Shown here one piece after another: positions 35,130 through 47,029 of a DNA stretch of 64,000 nucleotides. How positions within the stretch are numbered: position 1 is the stretch's first letter; every line of letters starts with the position of its first letter. A model generated the notes under the pieces. The model worked only from the letters and a program-made list of their open reading frames with translations, made no database searches and had not been told where the DNA came from. The stretch covers positions 3,403,185 to 3,467,184 of the forward strand of contig JABACO010000021.1 of the NCBI GenBank assembly GCA_013339895.1, written 5' to 3'. Position numbers and translations under genes: made by a program. The stretch is from Ephydatia muelleri. Its lineage: Eukaryota; Porifera; Demospongiae; Spongillida; Spongillidae.

Positions 35130-37729
35130 CTATTAATCCACATCTCTGTCCTAAGACTTTTCCGTTACCTACTGTGGACGAAATGTTCTCCACCTTAGCA
35201 GGAGGGGAATCCTTCTCAAAGATAGATCTGGCTCGAGCGTATAAACAGATGGAAGTGCTTGAAAGTCATAGACCACTTCTTACGATCAACACACATTTGG
35301 GGTTATTCCGCTACTGCCGCTTACCTTTTGGAATAGCTACCGCCCCTGCCATGTGGCAGAAGGCTATGTCACTGGTGTTGCAAGGCTGCAAGAAGGTCGT
35401 CTACTACATGGACGATATATTGGTGACCGGAAAAACAAGGCAACAGCATGAACAGAATTTGCGTGCTGTTTTTCAACGTCTTCAGCAGTATGGGTTACGT
35501 GTGAATCTGCCAAAGTGCAGATTTTTCCAAGAATCGCTGGAATTTCTGGGTCACAACGTCTCATCAGAAGGAATTAGACCAACCAAGGAGAGAGTAGAAG
35601 GAATTCAGAATGCTGCAGTTCCGCGAAACAAGTTGGAATTAAAGTCCTTTTTGGGATTGATGACTTATAATGCAAGGTTCTTGCCAGCGTTGTCTAGTGT
35701 GCTTCACCCCTTATATCAGTTGCTCAAGAAGGATGAAAAATGGGGATGGACTGCTTGCCATGAGAAAGCCTTTAAAGAAGCTAAGAGGTTGGTGTGTGAG
35801 GTCGTTACTTTAGTGCACTATGATGTTGAAAAGCCGGTAAAGGTTTACTGTGACGCATCATCATATGGTGTTGGTGCTTGTTTAGTGCACGTTATAGGAG
35901 GTCAAGAAAAACCTATTGCTTATGCTTCTAGAACATTGTCACAGGCAGAAATGAAGTATGCCCAAATAGAACGGGAGGCACTAGCCATTGTTTTTGCGGT
36001 AAAAATGTTTCATCAGTATGTTTACGGCAGAGAGTTTGTATTGGTTACAGACCATAAACCATTGTGCACCATTTTTGGGCATGACAAAGGCATTCCGACA
36101 CTAGCTGCAGCACGTATGCAGAGATGGGCAATAATATTAGGGGCATATCAGTATAAAATTGAGTATATTCCAGGGTCAGAAAATGTGTGTGCCGACTGTA
36201 TGTCACGGTTGCCAGCTCAGGCAACAGTAGCCAAGGGCAATGACATCTTAGCTATGGACGTGTCTTCACTACCAGTGACTGCTACAGATATTTCTAAGGG
36301 CACTAGAACAGACAAGGACTTGTCAACTGTACTTCAATTTGTTCGTCATGGTAAATGGCCTTCATCTCTGGCAGAAAGTTACAAGCCATATTTCAGGAGA
36401 CAGAATGAGTTGAGCTGTCAGGATGATTGTTTGCTGTGGGGTCAGCGGGTGATTATACCCAAATCTTTGCGCCATAAACTGCTTGAAGAATTACACCAAG
36501 GTCACATAGGTATCAGTAGAATGAAAGCACTAGCAAGAAGCTATATATGGTGGCCTGAGTTAGACAAAGATATAGAACACTTGGCGGCTTCTTGCGATCA
36601 ATGCAAAAGGGTAGCATCGATGCCGGAGTTAGCACCACGTCATCCTTGGCAGTATCCAAGTGCACCATGGGACCGGGTCCATGTGGATTTTGGGGAATGG
36701 AATAAGAGACATGTTTTGGTGATGGTAGATGCTTATAGCAAATGGCCCGAAGTTAGAGTCATGTCGTCCACGACTTCTCAGTATACCATTGAAGTGATGC
36801 AGGACATCTTTGCGACACATGGTTTTCCTCGAATTCTGGTCTCCGACAATGGTCCACAATTCACATCAAAAGAATTTTCTGAGTACTTGGCACATAACGG
36901 CGTTCTCCACAGACGATCACCATCAACGAATGGACTAGCTGAGAACATGGTGAAGAATGTCAAACAGTGGCTGTCAAAGCAGAATTGGGACGTACGAGTT
37001 GGGGTTTCCTTGTCTGAATTTTTGCGTACATACCGCAATGTTCCTCATTCCACCACTGGGAGATCACCAGCTCAAATTGTATTTGGACGTGCTCTTCGTA
37101 CCCGACTGTCGTTCGTCTTACCTTGTATGAGTGAGAGGGTTAGAGAGCAGTTGCAACCACAGGAAGGACTACCTGTCCCACGATTGTTTATTCCAGGTGC
37201 ACGTGTGTGGATCAGAGATTTCCGACCAAATTCTCCCTACAAGTGGATGCCAGGTACCATACTGTCAACAGTTGGTCCTTTGCACTACACTGTCAGCACT
37301 CAAGGGGGCTCACAGAGGAAAGTACATGTTGATCATTTACTGAGTCGGTCTGAATCATTGGTACAGGACTTCCCTGATGTACCACAAGAGACTACAGATG
37401 TCACAGAGCAGTTTGATCCATGTACAACAAGGAAGCCACTGACACCATTGCAAGGAAATACTCAGCCAAGAGCAGCACAACAGGAAACGACAGATGTTAC
37501 AACAACTGGTCCACCGGGGTCTGATTTACAGCCAAGATCTAGCCTAGGAAGGACTGTTGAGAAGACTAGAGACATTGGCAGGCCAGAAACTGGTACCACT
37601 GGCACCAGAGGCATTGGTGGGCTGGAAACTGATACCACTGGCACAACTCAGGAGAGCCACATGTCACCACCTAGGAGACACTCTACTAGGCCATCAAGGC
37701 CTCCGCGGCGCCTCATTGAAGAGCTCTGA
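35006..37729 (+). CDS. Gypsy B pol: reverse transcriptase, RNase H, integrase
   Basis: Domains in order: reverse transcriptase (FSKIDLARAYKQME, FRYCRLPFGIATAPAMWQ, VVYYMDDILVTG with the YMDD catalytic pair), RNase H (VKVYCDASSYGVGA, ALAIVFAVKMFHQYVYGREF, VTDHKPLCTIF), integrase zinc domain (ELHQGHIGISRMKALARSY, CDQCKR), integrase core (VHVDFGEW, VMVDAYSKWPEV, LVSDNGPQFTS, STNGLAENMVKN) and a chromo-less tail rich in Thr/Pro. It copies the element's RNA into DNA and inserts it. The length and motif set are normal for Ty3/gypsy. Confidence 0.88.
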   Translation: MQVQTSAICIKGTGGRDDKATSQGGRAGASGNIRICADFKMTINPHLCPKTFPLPTVDEMFSTLAGGESFSKIDLARAYKQMEVLESHRPLLTINTHLGLFRYCRLPFGIATAPAMWQKAMSLVLQGCKKVVYYMDDILVTGKTRQQHEQNLRAVFQRLQQYGLRVNLPKCRFFQESLEFLGHNVSSEGIRPTKERVEGIQNAAVPRNKLELKSFLGLMTYNARFLPALSSVLHPLYQLLKKDEKWGWTACHEKAFKEAKRLVCEVVTLVHYDVEKPVKVYCDASSYGVGACLVHVIGGQEKPIAYASRTLSQAEMKYAQIEREALAIVFAVKMFHQYVYGREFVLVTDHKPLCTIFGHDKGIPTLAAARMQRWAIILGAYQYKIEYIPGSENVCADCMSRLPAQATVAKGNDILAMDVSSLPVTATDISKGTRTDKDLSTVLQFVRHGKWPSSLAESYKPYFRRQNELSCQDDCLLWGQRVIIPKSLRHKLLEELHQGHIGISRMKALARSYIWWPELDKDIEHLAASCDQCKRVASMPELAPRHPWQYPSAPWDRVHVDFGEWNKRHVLVMVDAYSKWPEVRVMSSTTSQYTIEVMQDIFATHGFPRILVSDNGPQFTSKEFSEYLAHNGVLHRRSPSTNGLAENMVKNVKQWLSKQNWDVRVGVSLSEFLRTYRNVPHSTTGRSPAQIVFGRALRTRLSFVLPCMSERVREQLQPQEGLPVPRLFIPGARVWIRDFRPNSPYKWMPGTILSTVGPLHYTVSTQGGSQRKVHVDHLLSRSESLVQDFPDVPQETTDVTEQFDPCTTRKPLTPLQGNTQPRAAQQETTDVTTTGPPGSDLQPRSSLGRTVEKTRDIGRPETGTTGTRGIGGLETDTTGTTQESHMSPPRRHSTRPSRPPRRLIEEL

Positions 37730-38897
37730 ATGTCTGAATTTTAGGGGGGAGGAAACTGTAGTATCTTATTGTATATGTATATGCATATCTGTACGCGCAT
37801 GCGCATTGCCATTGCATTATGCTCTTTTGTAATAGTCATGGCGTCTTTGTGAGAGCTCTCTTAGAACATAACAACTACAACCACATACAACACGAAATAA
37901 ATGTTTAGGGCTTGGGGTAAAGAGGCTTCATTGTTTTTAGCAGTTCCTATGACATTGAGTACTGTTGAAATGAATGCTCGAATAGTTCGGCACTTTTTTT
38001 CACACACACATCGGTAACTCAACAGCGCACTAAGAACCCTTAGGCTTCAATATTAGTAGGAGCTATAGGCAATATACACGCGGCTTCTCTAGTATAACGG
38101 GCATATACCATTTAGCTATTATAATGTAGAGCTAGCTGGAAGGATTTAGAACAGCAATTTCCAATGTCAATATTTGAACATCGGTACGGTGTATCTATAT
38201 AGTTTGCTTCATGCATGGACTGCACCATGTGTGCGTGCCCGTACGTACACTGTAAGCGAATAGGCACCCAGTCGTTCGTGCCTTTAACACACCAACCATT
38301 TGCATCGAAGACATTCTCCAGTGTGGTTTTGTACTACGTAAGGCGAATCTCGATCTCGTCCACAACACGTAGCAAGAACGCTAATTGGCGCGCACCGCCT
38401 GTATGAATGACCTACGGTCGGGTGTATGTTTTCTTTTACGAAGAGGTAGTAATACGGCCAGTTCAGTTCTAAAAGCGAGAGATAAGCAGCCGCAGGTACG
38501 GCTATTTACTAGTATCTATGATTTCACAAGGATAGCTTTAGATCTTTATTGGGAATAAACGATTAATAATTAAGCAATTCGAGGGACTTAATTGGGGTGG
38601 GGCTCAGTGGCACATGATAATGTGCAAGTTGAAGGGGTGGAGCTAATGCGGTGCGTCAATGGTTGTGTTACTAGTCTTGGAACGGGACCTGCGTATACAA
38701 TGAAGTGTAACTAGTGCGCATGCGTAACCGAGGTGAAATAGTTGTTGCATCTTACTATCAGTTTAAGAAGTGAATAAAAATGATCATTTTGTTTCTGGCT
38801 TCGAAATGGGTGTCTAAACTTTTAAATATGTTAATTTGTTGTGTTTATTAAAGTTAATTAAGCATCGTTAATAAAATGATGCAAACACATTTGCCTA

Positions 38898-40960
38898 ATC
38901 TCAAGTTGTTAGTTTTTAAATACTAGATTTTTTTTCATACTCCTATCAAAAGTTATTCCCGTTCAAAAGCATTGCATTCGAATATTTCTCTTGAAGTACT
39001 TGTAGGTCCACTAAATTCAAATTGACAGTCCAAATTCTCGATAACTAAAATAGAGTACCTAGCACTGAATGATGGATTGTGCATTTTTTTTAATATATGG
39101 AACTTAAGGTTAATACAATAGCTTATGTTTGAGGAATGGCAAGCCTCAAGGATATTAGCCGTTCCTCGTCTGATCGGATACCGATTCCTCCATTCTTCTT
39201 TTCGAGAGCAACTTCTATAATAATGCTAGAGTCAAGGTTGTACTTCCTACTTAACCATTGTACTATTAACATTTACGTGTGTTTTGACTCTTTTTTACTA
39301 AAACAATGTTATGCATCAGGACTACACAGCCAATTCTTACCATCCTACTCCTCTGTTCACGTGATCGACCTTCGCATTTTGGCGGCTTATACCAAGATTT
39401 GTGTCCACAAATCACATTTACCTTTCGTCGTTCATGCGGAGAAACCAAATGAACCTTTAGTCGGAAGTTGCGCTTTTCAATCTTTTCCATTCCATTTGAT
39501 AGGTCTTTGTCAAAAACCTATGCGGTATGTCATCAAAACCGTTCATCGTTTGAACACTTCCGTGTGCTCAAAACTCTTGTGTATGGATAATTAACACCTG
39601 GAGGGGTCACCCCTGGTCTCTGTATTCTAGGATAGAGTGACCAGAGGGTCACTTTATCCTAGGACAGAGTGACCGGGGGTCATTGTATCCAAGGGGGGTG
39701 GGGGGGGGGGGGGGGGGTCACCCAATCCTCACACACCGGGCTAGCCTTGACAGATCAGAAGGCATGTGAAATACTTCTTTGAAGGATGGATGCGAATTTT
39801 CACATGGAAAGGCCTAGGTTTAAAGTTGTTTAATGCATCAGTAAATATGCTTCTCTCTGGAATAAGCAACAGATCTTAAAGGTTTTGACATAATAGACCT
39901 TGGAATATTGTGATGAAAAACGCACCCATTTGACTTCATGGACATTTCAGATAATGTTAGGACAATTCTGAGGAAGCAAGACGTTAAATAGAAAACATAC
40001 GTTGACATACTTAAGAATCAAACATGTCAACTGTATTGCATTAACAATCTCAGTGGTGGTGTGCTTAGTATTTAACAGCCATACTTTGTCTATGGAAAGA
40101 ATTGTGTCGTGAATTCGCAAACCGCGACTGTCATTGATCGCTTATTTCTCCATATATAAAAAGCACACTTGTGAAATGTATATGTTACGACTGATCATTT
40201 GAAAGTAATACAATAGTCTAGTGTAATATTATTTAGAAACTCTCCAGAAGGAATGGCCATAATTATTGCGAATTATATTGTCTATGATTGTACCTGTTTA
40301 GGATACATGTAACGTCCTTAGATAGGACCTTATGACCTTTTTTCGAAGTCATCTGTTCACAACGAGTTACGACTGATCTGCTGGTGAAGAGTGCTGATGG
40401 GTTTATTTAGGACCATGTCATCACTAGTTTGCTACATGTGTATACAGACATATTGATACGTAATATAATGGTTGGTATCCTTTTCTATGTGATCATGCAT
40501 TTGAATCTAGCGGCAGGTGAAATTCAGAATCTTAGCCTGTACATATACCTTGTAACTGCTGTGCCGCGAATCTATAAGGATTCATTGTAGCAAGGAATAA
40601 ACGCATGCACAGTAGTCGTCGACATTGGCTGCATTTGGACGGAGTAACTGACCAACGAATGCGGCGCGCGCATTGAAGTCTATTGCAATTGCATGTAAAA
40701 TTTTGAATCAGTTTCACTTTCTAGCAATTTCAACTGTCGATGTTGTGCTAAGAATCATTCATGCCTGCTCCAGGTTAGGCTGCCTTTTTCACTTTTAGAA
40801 TGCACGCTACCCAGGCAGGTACCGAGCGTTTACTATATAGAGACGTTTTGTGCGTGATTTGCGCAAGGTGTTTGAGAGAAACAACGCTACAGCCTTGCGT
40901 ATGTTTTTCTTCAGGTTACAATGCATCTATATACACGTGAGGCAGATCAGTGTGCAAGAT
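38898..40960. other. No gene recognised
   Basis: 38900-38975 is the inverted partner of 21990-22075. The plus-strand frame at 39136-39594 (152 codons) has no domain I recognise and no paralogue in the window, so I do not call it. 39603-39720 has three rough copies of a GAGTGACC/TATCCTAGGA unit and a long G run. The rest is AT-rich and empty to my eye. Confidence 0.45.
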
Positions 40961-40969
40961 AACTGCGTT

Positions 40970-41210
40970 TCGAGGTGCCCGCCAGCCACTAATAATAGTA
41001 AATGAAAATGTTTATCTAGCCTATTTTAAAAGCAAAATATTTGCGCTTCATTGAGTCTAAATTGTGGTTTGGCTAGCCGACGACATGTGGCGCATGCGTA
41101 CATATTTAATTTTTTACACGACAAAATAGATGGTCGGTCTATAAATGGATACTTGCCATCTCACTAATCTGTATTGAAAGCTCTATCAATTTCTTTTCGG
41201 AAAAGCAAGA
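40970..41210 (+). promoter_or_regulatory. Upstream region of secreted-peptide gene 2
   Basis: Contains GTGCCCGCCAGCCACTAATA at about 40975, GGCGCATGCGTACAT near 41089 and a TATAAAT box at 41140-41146, 65 bases before the ATG. The order and spacing match genes 1, 3 and 4. Similarity to gene 3 extends further up (GTGATTTGCGCAA near 40855 and 49765). Confidence 0.68.
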
Positions 41211-41432
41211 ATGAGATTTTTTATTCAAGTTGTTCTGCTGCTGTTTATAGCGGCCTTGGTTTCAGCCAGTGCAAGAGAGAAACACAATATATACATTAAA
41301 AAAGGCAACTATATGGCTAGCCTGAGACAACCTGGGACCACTACTCGAACGCCGACGTCTACCAGCACTAGAAAGTCGAGGCCCATACCTCCTGTTGGCC
41401 ACTCCTCCGGACGAGAACAAAACAAAGTCTAA
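41211..41432 (+). CDS. Small secreted peptide, gene 2 (diverged)
   Basis: 73 residues. The signal peptide MRFFIQVVLLLFIAALVSAS is followed by AREKHNIYIKKGNYMASLRQ and a Thr/Ser/Pro/Arg-rich tail (PTSTSTRKSRPIPP) ending REQNKV. The first 35 residues align with genes 1, 3 and 4, while the tail has diverged most and lacks the DNKKKTK end. Function is unknown. Conserved flanking sequence (CCAGCAAAATTAAAA after the stop) argues that it is a true family member and not a chance frame. Confidence 0.7.
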   Translation: MRFFIQVVLLLFIAALVSASAREKHNIYIKKGNYMASLRQPGTTTRTPTSTSTRKSRPIPPVGHSSGREQNKV

Positions 41433-41867
41433 TGAACCATTGAGCTTGTCTAAAATGAATGAACCGATACGTAAAAGTTAACATTCCAGTCGACAGCTTA
41501 ATTACTGCATTGCGCGCACGTGTGTATGCATTCATTGGTTTACCAGCAAAATTAAAACGAAAAATCCTATACTACAGCTGATGGGGCATGGCCTGCACAT
41601 TTGTTCAGAGTGTAGAAAGGAACTGACATAAAAATAATACGGTTGCATATCAATCAAAAAAGTACAAAAGAACTCGGAGCTGCGCGTTTCTGCATGTGCA
41701 TGCATGCCTGTATAGATGAGCTGAGGAATATGAGCCCCTTCAATTCTGGAGGTAGCTCTTGGAGACGTCCTTCTCGCAAAGGATAGCGCCTTGGATGATC
41801 CACGATGTGCCGGCGCATCATCTCCAACATGCAGTTTGCTGCTCATTATTACTTTCCACACCAACAG

Positions 41868-44800
41868 TGTAGCGTTGTACCGTATGTACAATAATATCTT
41901 GAATCACGCAGCTATGTACATACACACCGATCTCATGAACGACTACAATAAGACACCCCCCCCCCCCCCCCCCCGCACCACACCACGCATGCGCATACAT
42001 GTCCTGGTCTACTACTACATCCCCCTTTATAAGTTCAATAATAGTCTGGCCGTCTAGATATTCTACCACTTCTTGTTCTTGTTACATGCTCTTCTTTGGG
42101 TTCCATCCTTGGTGCTTGCCTCTCCGTGTGAGTATCTTTAGCATCACATGTCACTGGGTCTTCTACCTTTTCCAGGACGTCTTCATCTTTCTCTTACTCA
42201 TCTTGAGGTTCCGTATTTGATATCTCTGAGTCCACTTGCTTATCACCTTCCACCTCCTCTTTCCCTTCCTTATCTTGAGGTATCCTATTTAGCTCTGTGT
42301 CCACTTGCTTATCCCCTTCCGCTGCATCCCTCAATTTATCTCGCTCGTCCTCCACTCCTTGTCTGCCCAGTTCATCTGCAGTTTCCTCGTCCACCGACAT
42401 ATCCCCGCCTCCCCCATCCTGGTCTTTTGGCATAAGGACTAAACCATGCCTATTTCGTCTGAAGTTCTCTTCTTGTGTCTCCACCGCAAAGGATCGTGGG
42501 GTGGTCTCTTTCACAACCCTCCCCATAGTGTAACGATCCAAAATCCACACTGTATCTCCCGGGTGCAGTGTTGGAGCATCTTTACTCCATGATCCGCATC
42601 TAAATTCTTCTTTTGTCCCCCTTCTACTTCGTCGTTTTTTTTTGACAGTACCGTAGGATCAGGAAGTTTGGGGACTCCCTGTTCCTGAACCATAGGCAAA
42701 GTGGTTCTGAGTCTCCTACATATGAGCAATTCATCTAGATTGTAACCGATTTCAAGGGGTATATCAGCAAGGCCAAAAATGGATCTTTCTCTAATTTCCA
42801 TAGACTCTTCACTGTTGTTACTGCCCTCTCTGCTTCCCCATTGGACTGTGGATAAAGTGGGCTGCTAGTGATGTGTTCAAAACCATACTCCCTACTGAAG
42901 CTCTGAAATGTTCTCGAAGAAAACTGAGGACCATTATCAGATACAACCTCTTCCGGCATGCCATGCCTTGCAAAAAAATCATTCACTGCTCCTATCACTG
43001 CCTCAGTTGACAGAGCTCCCAACCTGGTCACCTCTATGAACTTTGAATAATAGTCTACCATAAGGAGATAGCAACATTTTTTGCATTCATAAATATCCAT
43101 GGCAACCCTCTGCCATGGCAAGGTAGGTAAAGGTGTTGTCAACAAAGGTTCTGCTCTTTGTATCTGCTCATTACAACATGTTGGGCACCGCTGCACTAGC
43201 TCTTCTATTTGTTTTGACAATCCTGACCACCAAACGGACTGACGGGCTCTTTCTCTGCATTTTGTTATGCCCTGATGTCTTTCTTTAACATTTCAGACCT
43301 CATGGATACTGGAATAACTATTCTTGCTCTCTCATCAGTAAACCTTTCACAACTGTGAGTTCAGCCGACACATAAGAATAGGCTCTTACTGGTCCTGGCA
43401 GCTTTTTCTTTTCAGGCCATCCATCCAAGCAGTACCTAGCGACTTGTTTGATTACTGCATCCACCTCCTGCTGCCTTCGAATCTGTTGGACACCCTTCTC
43501 TGACTTGGGGTGATTCTCCATCATGATATCTATAAAAGCACTAGTTTCCTTCTGTAGTATTAAATCATCTGCAGTGGGCTCTGAGTATGGGGCACAAGAC
43601 AATGCATCTGCAACTGCTAAACCCTTGCCTACTACGTGGGAAATCGTGAATGAGTACCGCATCAGACGCAGTCGAAAACGTTGAACCCGTATTAGCAGTT
43701 CATCCAAGTTCTTATTACTGAAGAGCGGTACTAAAGGCTTATGATCTGTCTGAAGATGAAATTGCAAGCCGATCAAATAGTCAGAGAATCGTTCACGTGC
43801 CCACGTCAAAGCTAGAGCTTCTTTTTCAATTTGTGCATATCATTTCTCTGTAGGTGTCATGGCCCTGGACACATATGCTATAGGACGCAACTCGCCCCAT
43901 TCAGCTGCTTCTGCCACAACACCGCACCAAGTCCAAAGGAGGAAGCATCTGCAGAAACTATTGTCTCCCAAACTGGATCAAAGAAAGCCAACAGAGGTCT
44001 TGTACTCAAGGCCTCTTTTACTTCTTGAAAGGCCTTTATTGTGGCTCTCCCGAAATTCACATTTTTCTCTTTGACAGTAGATCTCACAGAGGCTGTGTTC
44101 TCTCTGGAAGGTTGGGTGAAAATTAACTTAGCTGATTGGCCATGCCGAGAAACCTACAAACGTCTCCCATGTTTGTTGGTTCTGGAACCTGTCGAATCGC
44201 ACTAACTTTATCAGGATCCAGCCTGATTCCCTCACTATCGATAACCTGACCAAGAAATTTTACTTCAGGTAAAGAAATGAAACACTTCTCTTTATTTTTG
44301 GTGAGACCAGAACGTTGGATTCTCCGAAGAACTTCCTGTAGACCACTATCGTGTTCTTCTTGAGTCTTGCCATGGACCAGAATATAATCCATCATGCAAA
44401 GCACTCCCTCTACACCAGAGAGAATTGAGAGCATCCGTTTTTTGTTCTAGGGCAGATGTGATGCCGAATGGAAGCCGATGAAAACAGAACCGCCCAAATG
44501 GTGTGATAAATGTTGTGGGTAAAGCAGATTCTGGTGATGATGGGATCTGCCAGAATCCACTGTTGGCGTCGAGCTTAGAAAACAACTTTGCACCTGTTAA
44601 CTGGGCCAATACTTGTTCCACAACTGGAAGTGGATGTCTCTCTCTACAGACACTTTCATTAAGTCTAGACAAGTCCACACAAATTCGCACAGAACAATTG
44701 GCTTTTTGAGCTATTACTATCCCAGCACACCATTCAGTGGGTTCCTCGACAGAAGAGATCACCCCCAATTGCACCATCCTCTCAAGCTCTGTTTTATCTC

Positions 44801-46350
44801 TAGGCAGGTTTGGTATGGCAACTCGTCTATAATAGGTGTCATCAAAGCAAAGGGGCACGCTCCTTCTCTGGGCCAAAGTGTGTATTCTCCCTTCAACTTC
44901 CCCAGTCCCTTGAACAGGCTAGGAAACTGTACAGGTATCTGATCTCCTGTAAGACCAATGCTAGCAACTCGTGTAATCAGACCCAAGGACTCTATTTCAG
45001 GTTTACCTAGTAATGGGGTATGCAGCACTGACACCATATACACTTCCTCAACAACTGTAGCATTCCTGTATGCCAGGGTAGCTCTAAGACACCCTCTTAC
45101 TGGCAACTCCTGGTTATTTGGACTATGCAGTCGTTTCCGAGCTGGGTAAAGTGTCTTTGTCTCCCTCTGGCGGCGTAGCACACCCATTTGTATAACTGTC
45201 ACATCAGCGCATGTATCCAGCTTCAAGGTGACAGGTTGTCCATTGAGTTGCAAAGTCACCAACCAAGAATCATTTCTACCCGTTCTATTGTCAGCAAGGT
45301 TACGTACGTACACTGCATCCAATATTTCTGAAGTCAAAATAACACCTCCTTCACTCTTGTCGATGACCTACACTCAGCTTGGAAGTGCCCAAGTTTTCCA
45401 CATTTATTACAAATTGCACTTCTTGCTGGACAATTACTGTAATCATGTGGGAACCCTTTCCAACAATTCGGACATTTACTTTGTGTCCCATGTGATAACT
45501 GTGTTGACTTCCGTATTGCCAGTTGTGCTCCTTTTGTACGTGAAGGCTGCTGCTGTTGTTACCACGAGAGACTGCATCATTGCTGTCAGGCAGGGGTTGA
45601 GACTGACCGCATCGAATCAATGCCTGCTATTCTTCACGCTTTCCACCTGCCGAGATTGTGCTATTGCTTTCTCTAAGGTAAGGTTAGTGTACATCTGCAA
45701 TTTTTCTGACAGATGTGAATCCCGAATACCCACCACTATTCTGTCCCTAATCAATTCATCTTGATGCATCTTATAATCGCAAAATTCACCCAGCCGGAAG
45801 ATCCGTTATAAAAGCATCCACTGTTTCCCCATCTTCTTGTCTCCTTTGATTAAACGTCACTCTTTCAAATACAACGTTTCTCCGTGGGACAAAATGAGAC
45901 TCAAATTTGTCCTTTACGACCCTGTATATTTTTGAGTCAGCCGCAGATAGCCGAATGACCGTAGGATATCATCGGCTTCGTCGCCCATGCAATAGATGAG
46001 GTTGCTCACTTGTGACTCCTCTTCCTTCGCGTCCAGCCCCGACACCTGGCGAAATCGCTTGAAGCGACGAATCCACTTTAGCCATTCTTCGGGATACGTG
46101 AAGCTAAAGTTTTCGGGTGGAGTCCCTGAAAAGTCGCCATTCCTTTGTTATAGGAAACCAGCAGAACAGTAAAATGAACGACAGGTAAGAGTAGCACCGC
46201 TGCCACCATGTAGCGTTGTAGAGGGTTATGCATAATTATATCTTGAATCACGCAGCTATGTACATACACACCGATCTCATGAACAACTCCAATAAGAAGC
46301 CCCTCGCACCACACCACGCATGCGCATACATGTCCTAGTCTACTACTACA
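41868..46350 (-). mobile_element. Ty3/gypsy element C (fossil)
   Basis: The LTRs lie at 41868-42019 (152 bases) and 46209-46350 (142 bases). Both read TGTAGCGTTGTA...CTACTACTACA on the plus strand, and they differ mainly in the length of a poly-C run and at one inner end. The duplication AACAG flanks both sides (41863-41867, 46351-46355). A polypurine tract (AAAGGGGGA on the minus strand) adjoins the left LTR. Coding runs on the minus strand from gag (about 46150) to integrase (about 42200). The element is broken in several places. Confidence 0.88.
42194..46150 (-). pseudogene. Gypsy C gag-pol coding region
   Basis: In minus-strand order: zinc knuckle gag (CNKCGKLGHFQAEC-like, about 45380-45480), retropepsin (KLDTCADVTVIQMG near 45200), reverse transcriptase (RICVDLSRLNESV, LFSKLDANSGFWQI, FHRLPFGI, CMMDYILVHGKTQ), RNase H (VSADASSFGLGAVLWQ, LQTDHKPLVPLFS), integrase (CPTCCNEQ, VAMDIYECKKC, VVSDNGPQFSSRTFQ, QSNGEAERAVTTVKS) and an acidic tail. 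The pol part is clearly of a different gypsy lineage from elements A and B. It is treated as a fossil with several breaks. Confidence 0.82.
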
Positions 46351-46480
46351 AACAGTTCATCTGATTCATTAATTGGTCAATGGATTGGGACGGGAGAATC
46401 CAGAAGAGTGCACTGTTTTGTAGCTCTTTGTCCTTTAGTAGGTACGGGTATATTTTTTCAAACGCAATATTTTGCACCAA
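46351..46480 (+). repeat. Flank of gypsy C, duplicated at 48935-49050
   Basis: The sequence after the LTR (TTCATCTGATTCATTAATTG, then ATGGATTGGGACGGGAGAAT) recurs at 48962-49050, there preceded by an LTR-end-like CACACCACGCATGCGCATAC. One of the two loci is therefore a copy of the LTR-flank junction. 46481-47029 shows no gene. Confidence 0.6.
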
Positions 46481-47029
46481 GTTTGGTACTGCCTTAAAGA
46501 GCAAATTAAATGAATTAAAACGATATGTGAAACGTGGCATTTGCATAAGCAGTGAAAAAAGTTATAGCGATCCAAACATCGGATTTTGCGACAATGGTAA
46601 TCCATGCGGTAGCGCATAAAAAAATGTGACGGTTTTTGTTCTCTTCGCTATTGCAACTACAATCTATAATATAATCACACCAAATTTGTTTTACAAGCCT
46701 TGCACACACATAAGAAGTATAGAATAGTGTTATACATCAATTTCACTAATGTACAAATCATCTGTGATATAGTCAACTAAGAATTCATATAGCGTCGTTG
46801 AAACATCATCTCCGTCTTCTTGACTGCTTTCTCGTTTCCAATAAGTAGCAGTTACCTTATACAATTTACAATTTTTTAGATAACTTAACTGCTACAATTT
46901 TACCTTGGTATAATACATTTTCTTCGTTAACAAACCACAAATGTTCAAAGTAGAGTCCATCAATCACTTCTGGATTGGCAGGAATTGCTTTTGTAATAAT
47001 TATGTGGGATTCATCCATCTCTGGAAACT

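Larger units (their letters stand above)
33552..37873 (+). mobile_element. Ty3/gypsy element B, nearly whole and young
   Basis: The LTRs are very short: 33552-33659 (108 bases) and 37757-37873 (117 bases), TGTAGTATC to CATAACA. They are identical apart from one 9-base length difference, so insertion was recent. The 5-base duplication ACTAC flanks it (33547-33551, 37874-37878). A primer-site-like TGGCGACGAGGGTG starts at 33661, and a polypurine tract (AGGGGGGAGGAAAC) precedes the 3' LTR. It looks close to whole, with perhaps one break. It sits inside the right arm of the Tc1/mariner element. Confidence 0.92.

Noticed and set aside
39136-39594. 152-codon plus-strand frame as a host gene
   Set aside because: No domain, signal or homologous copy visible; composition is like the non-coding surroundings.
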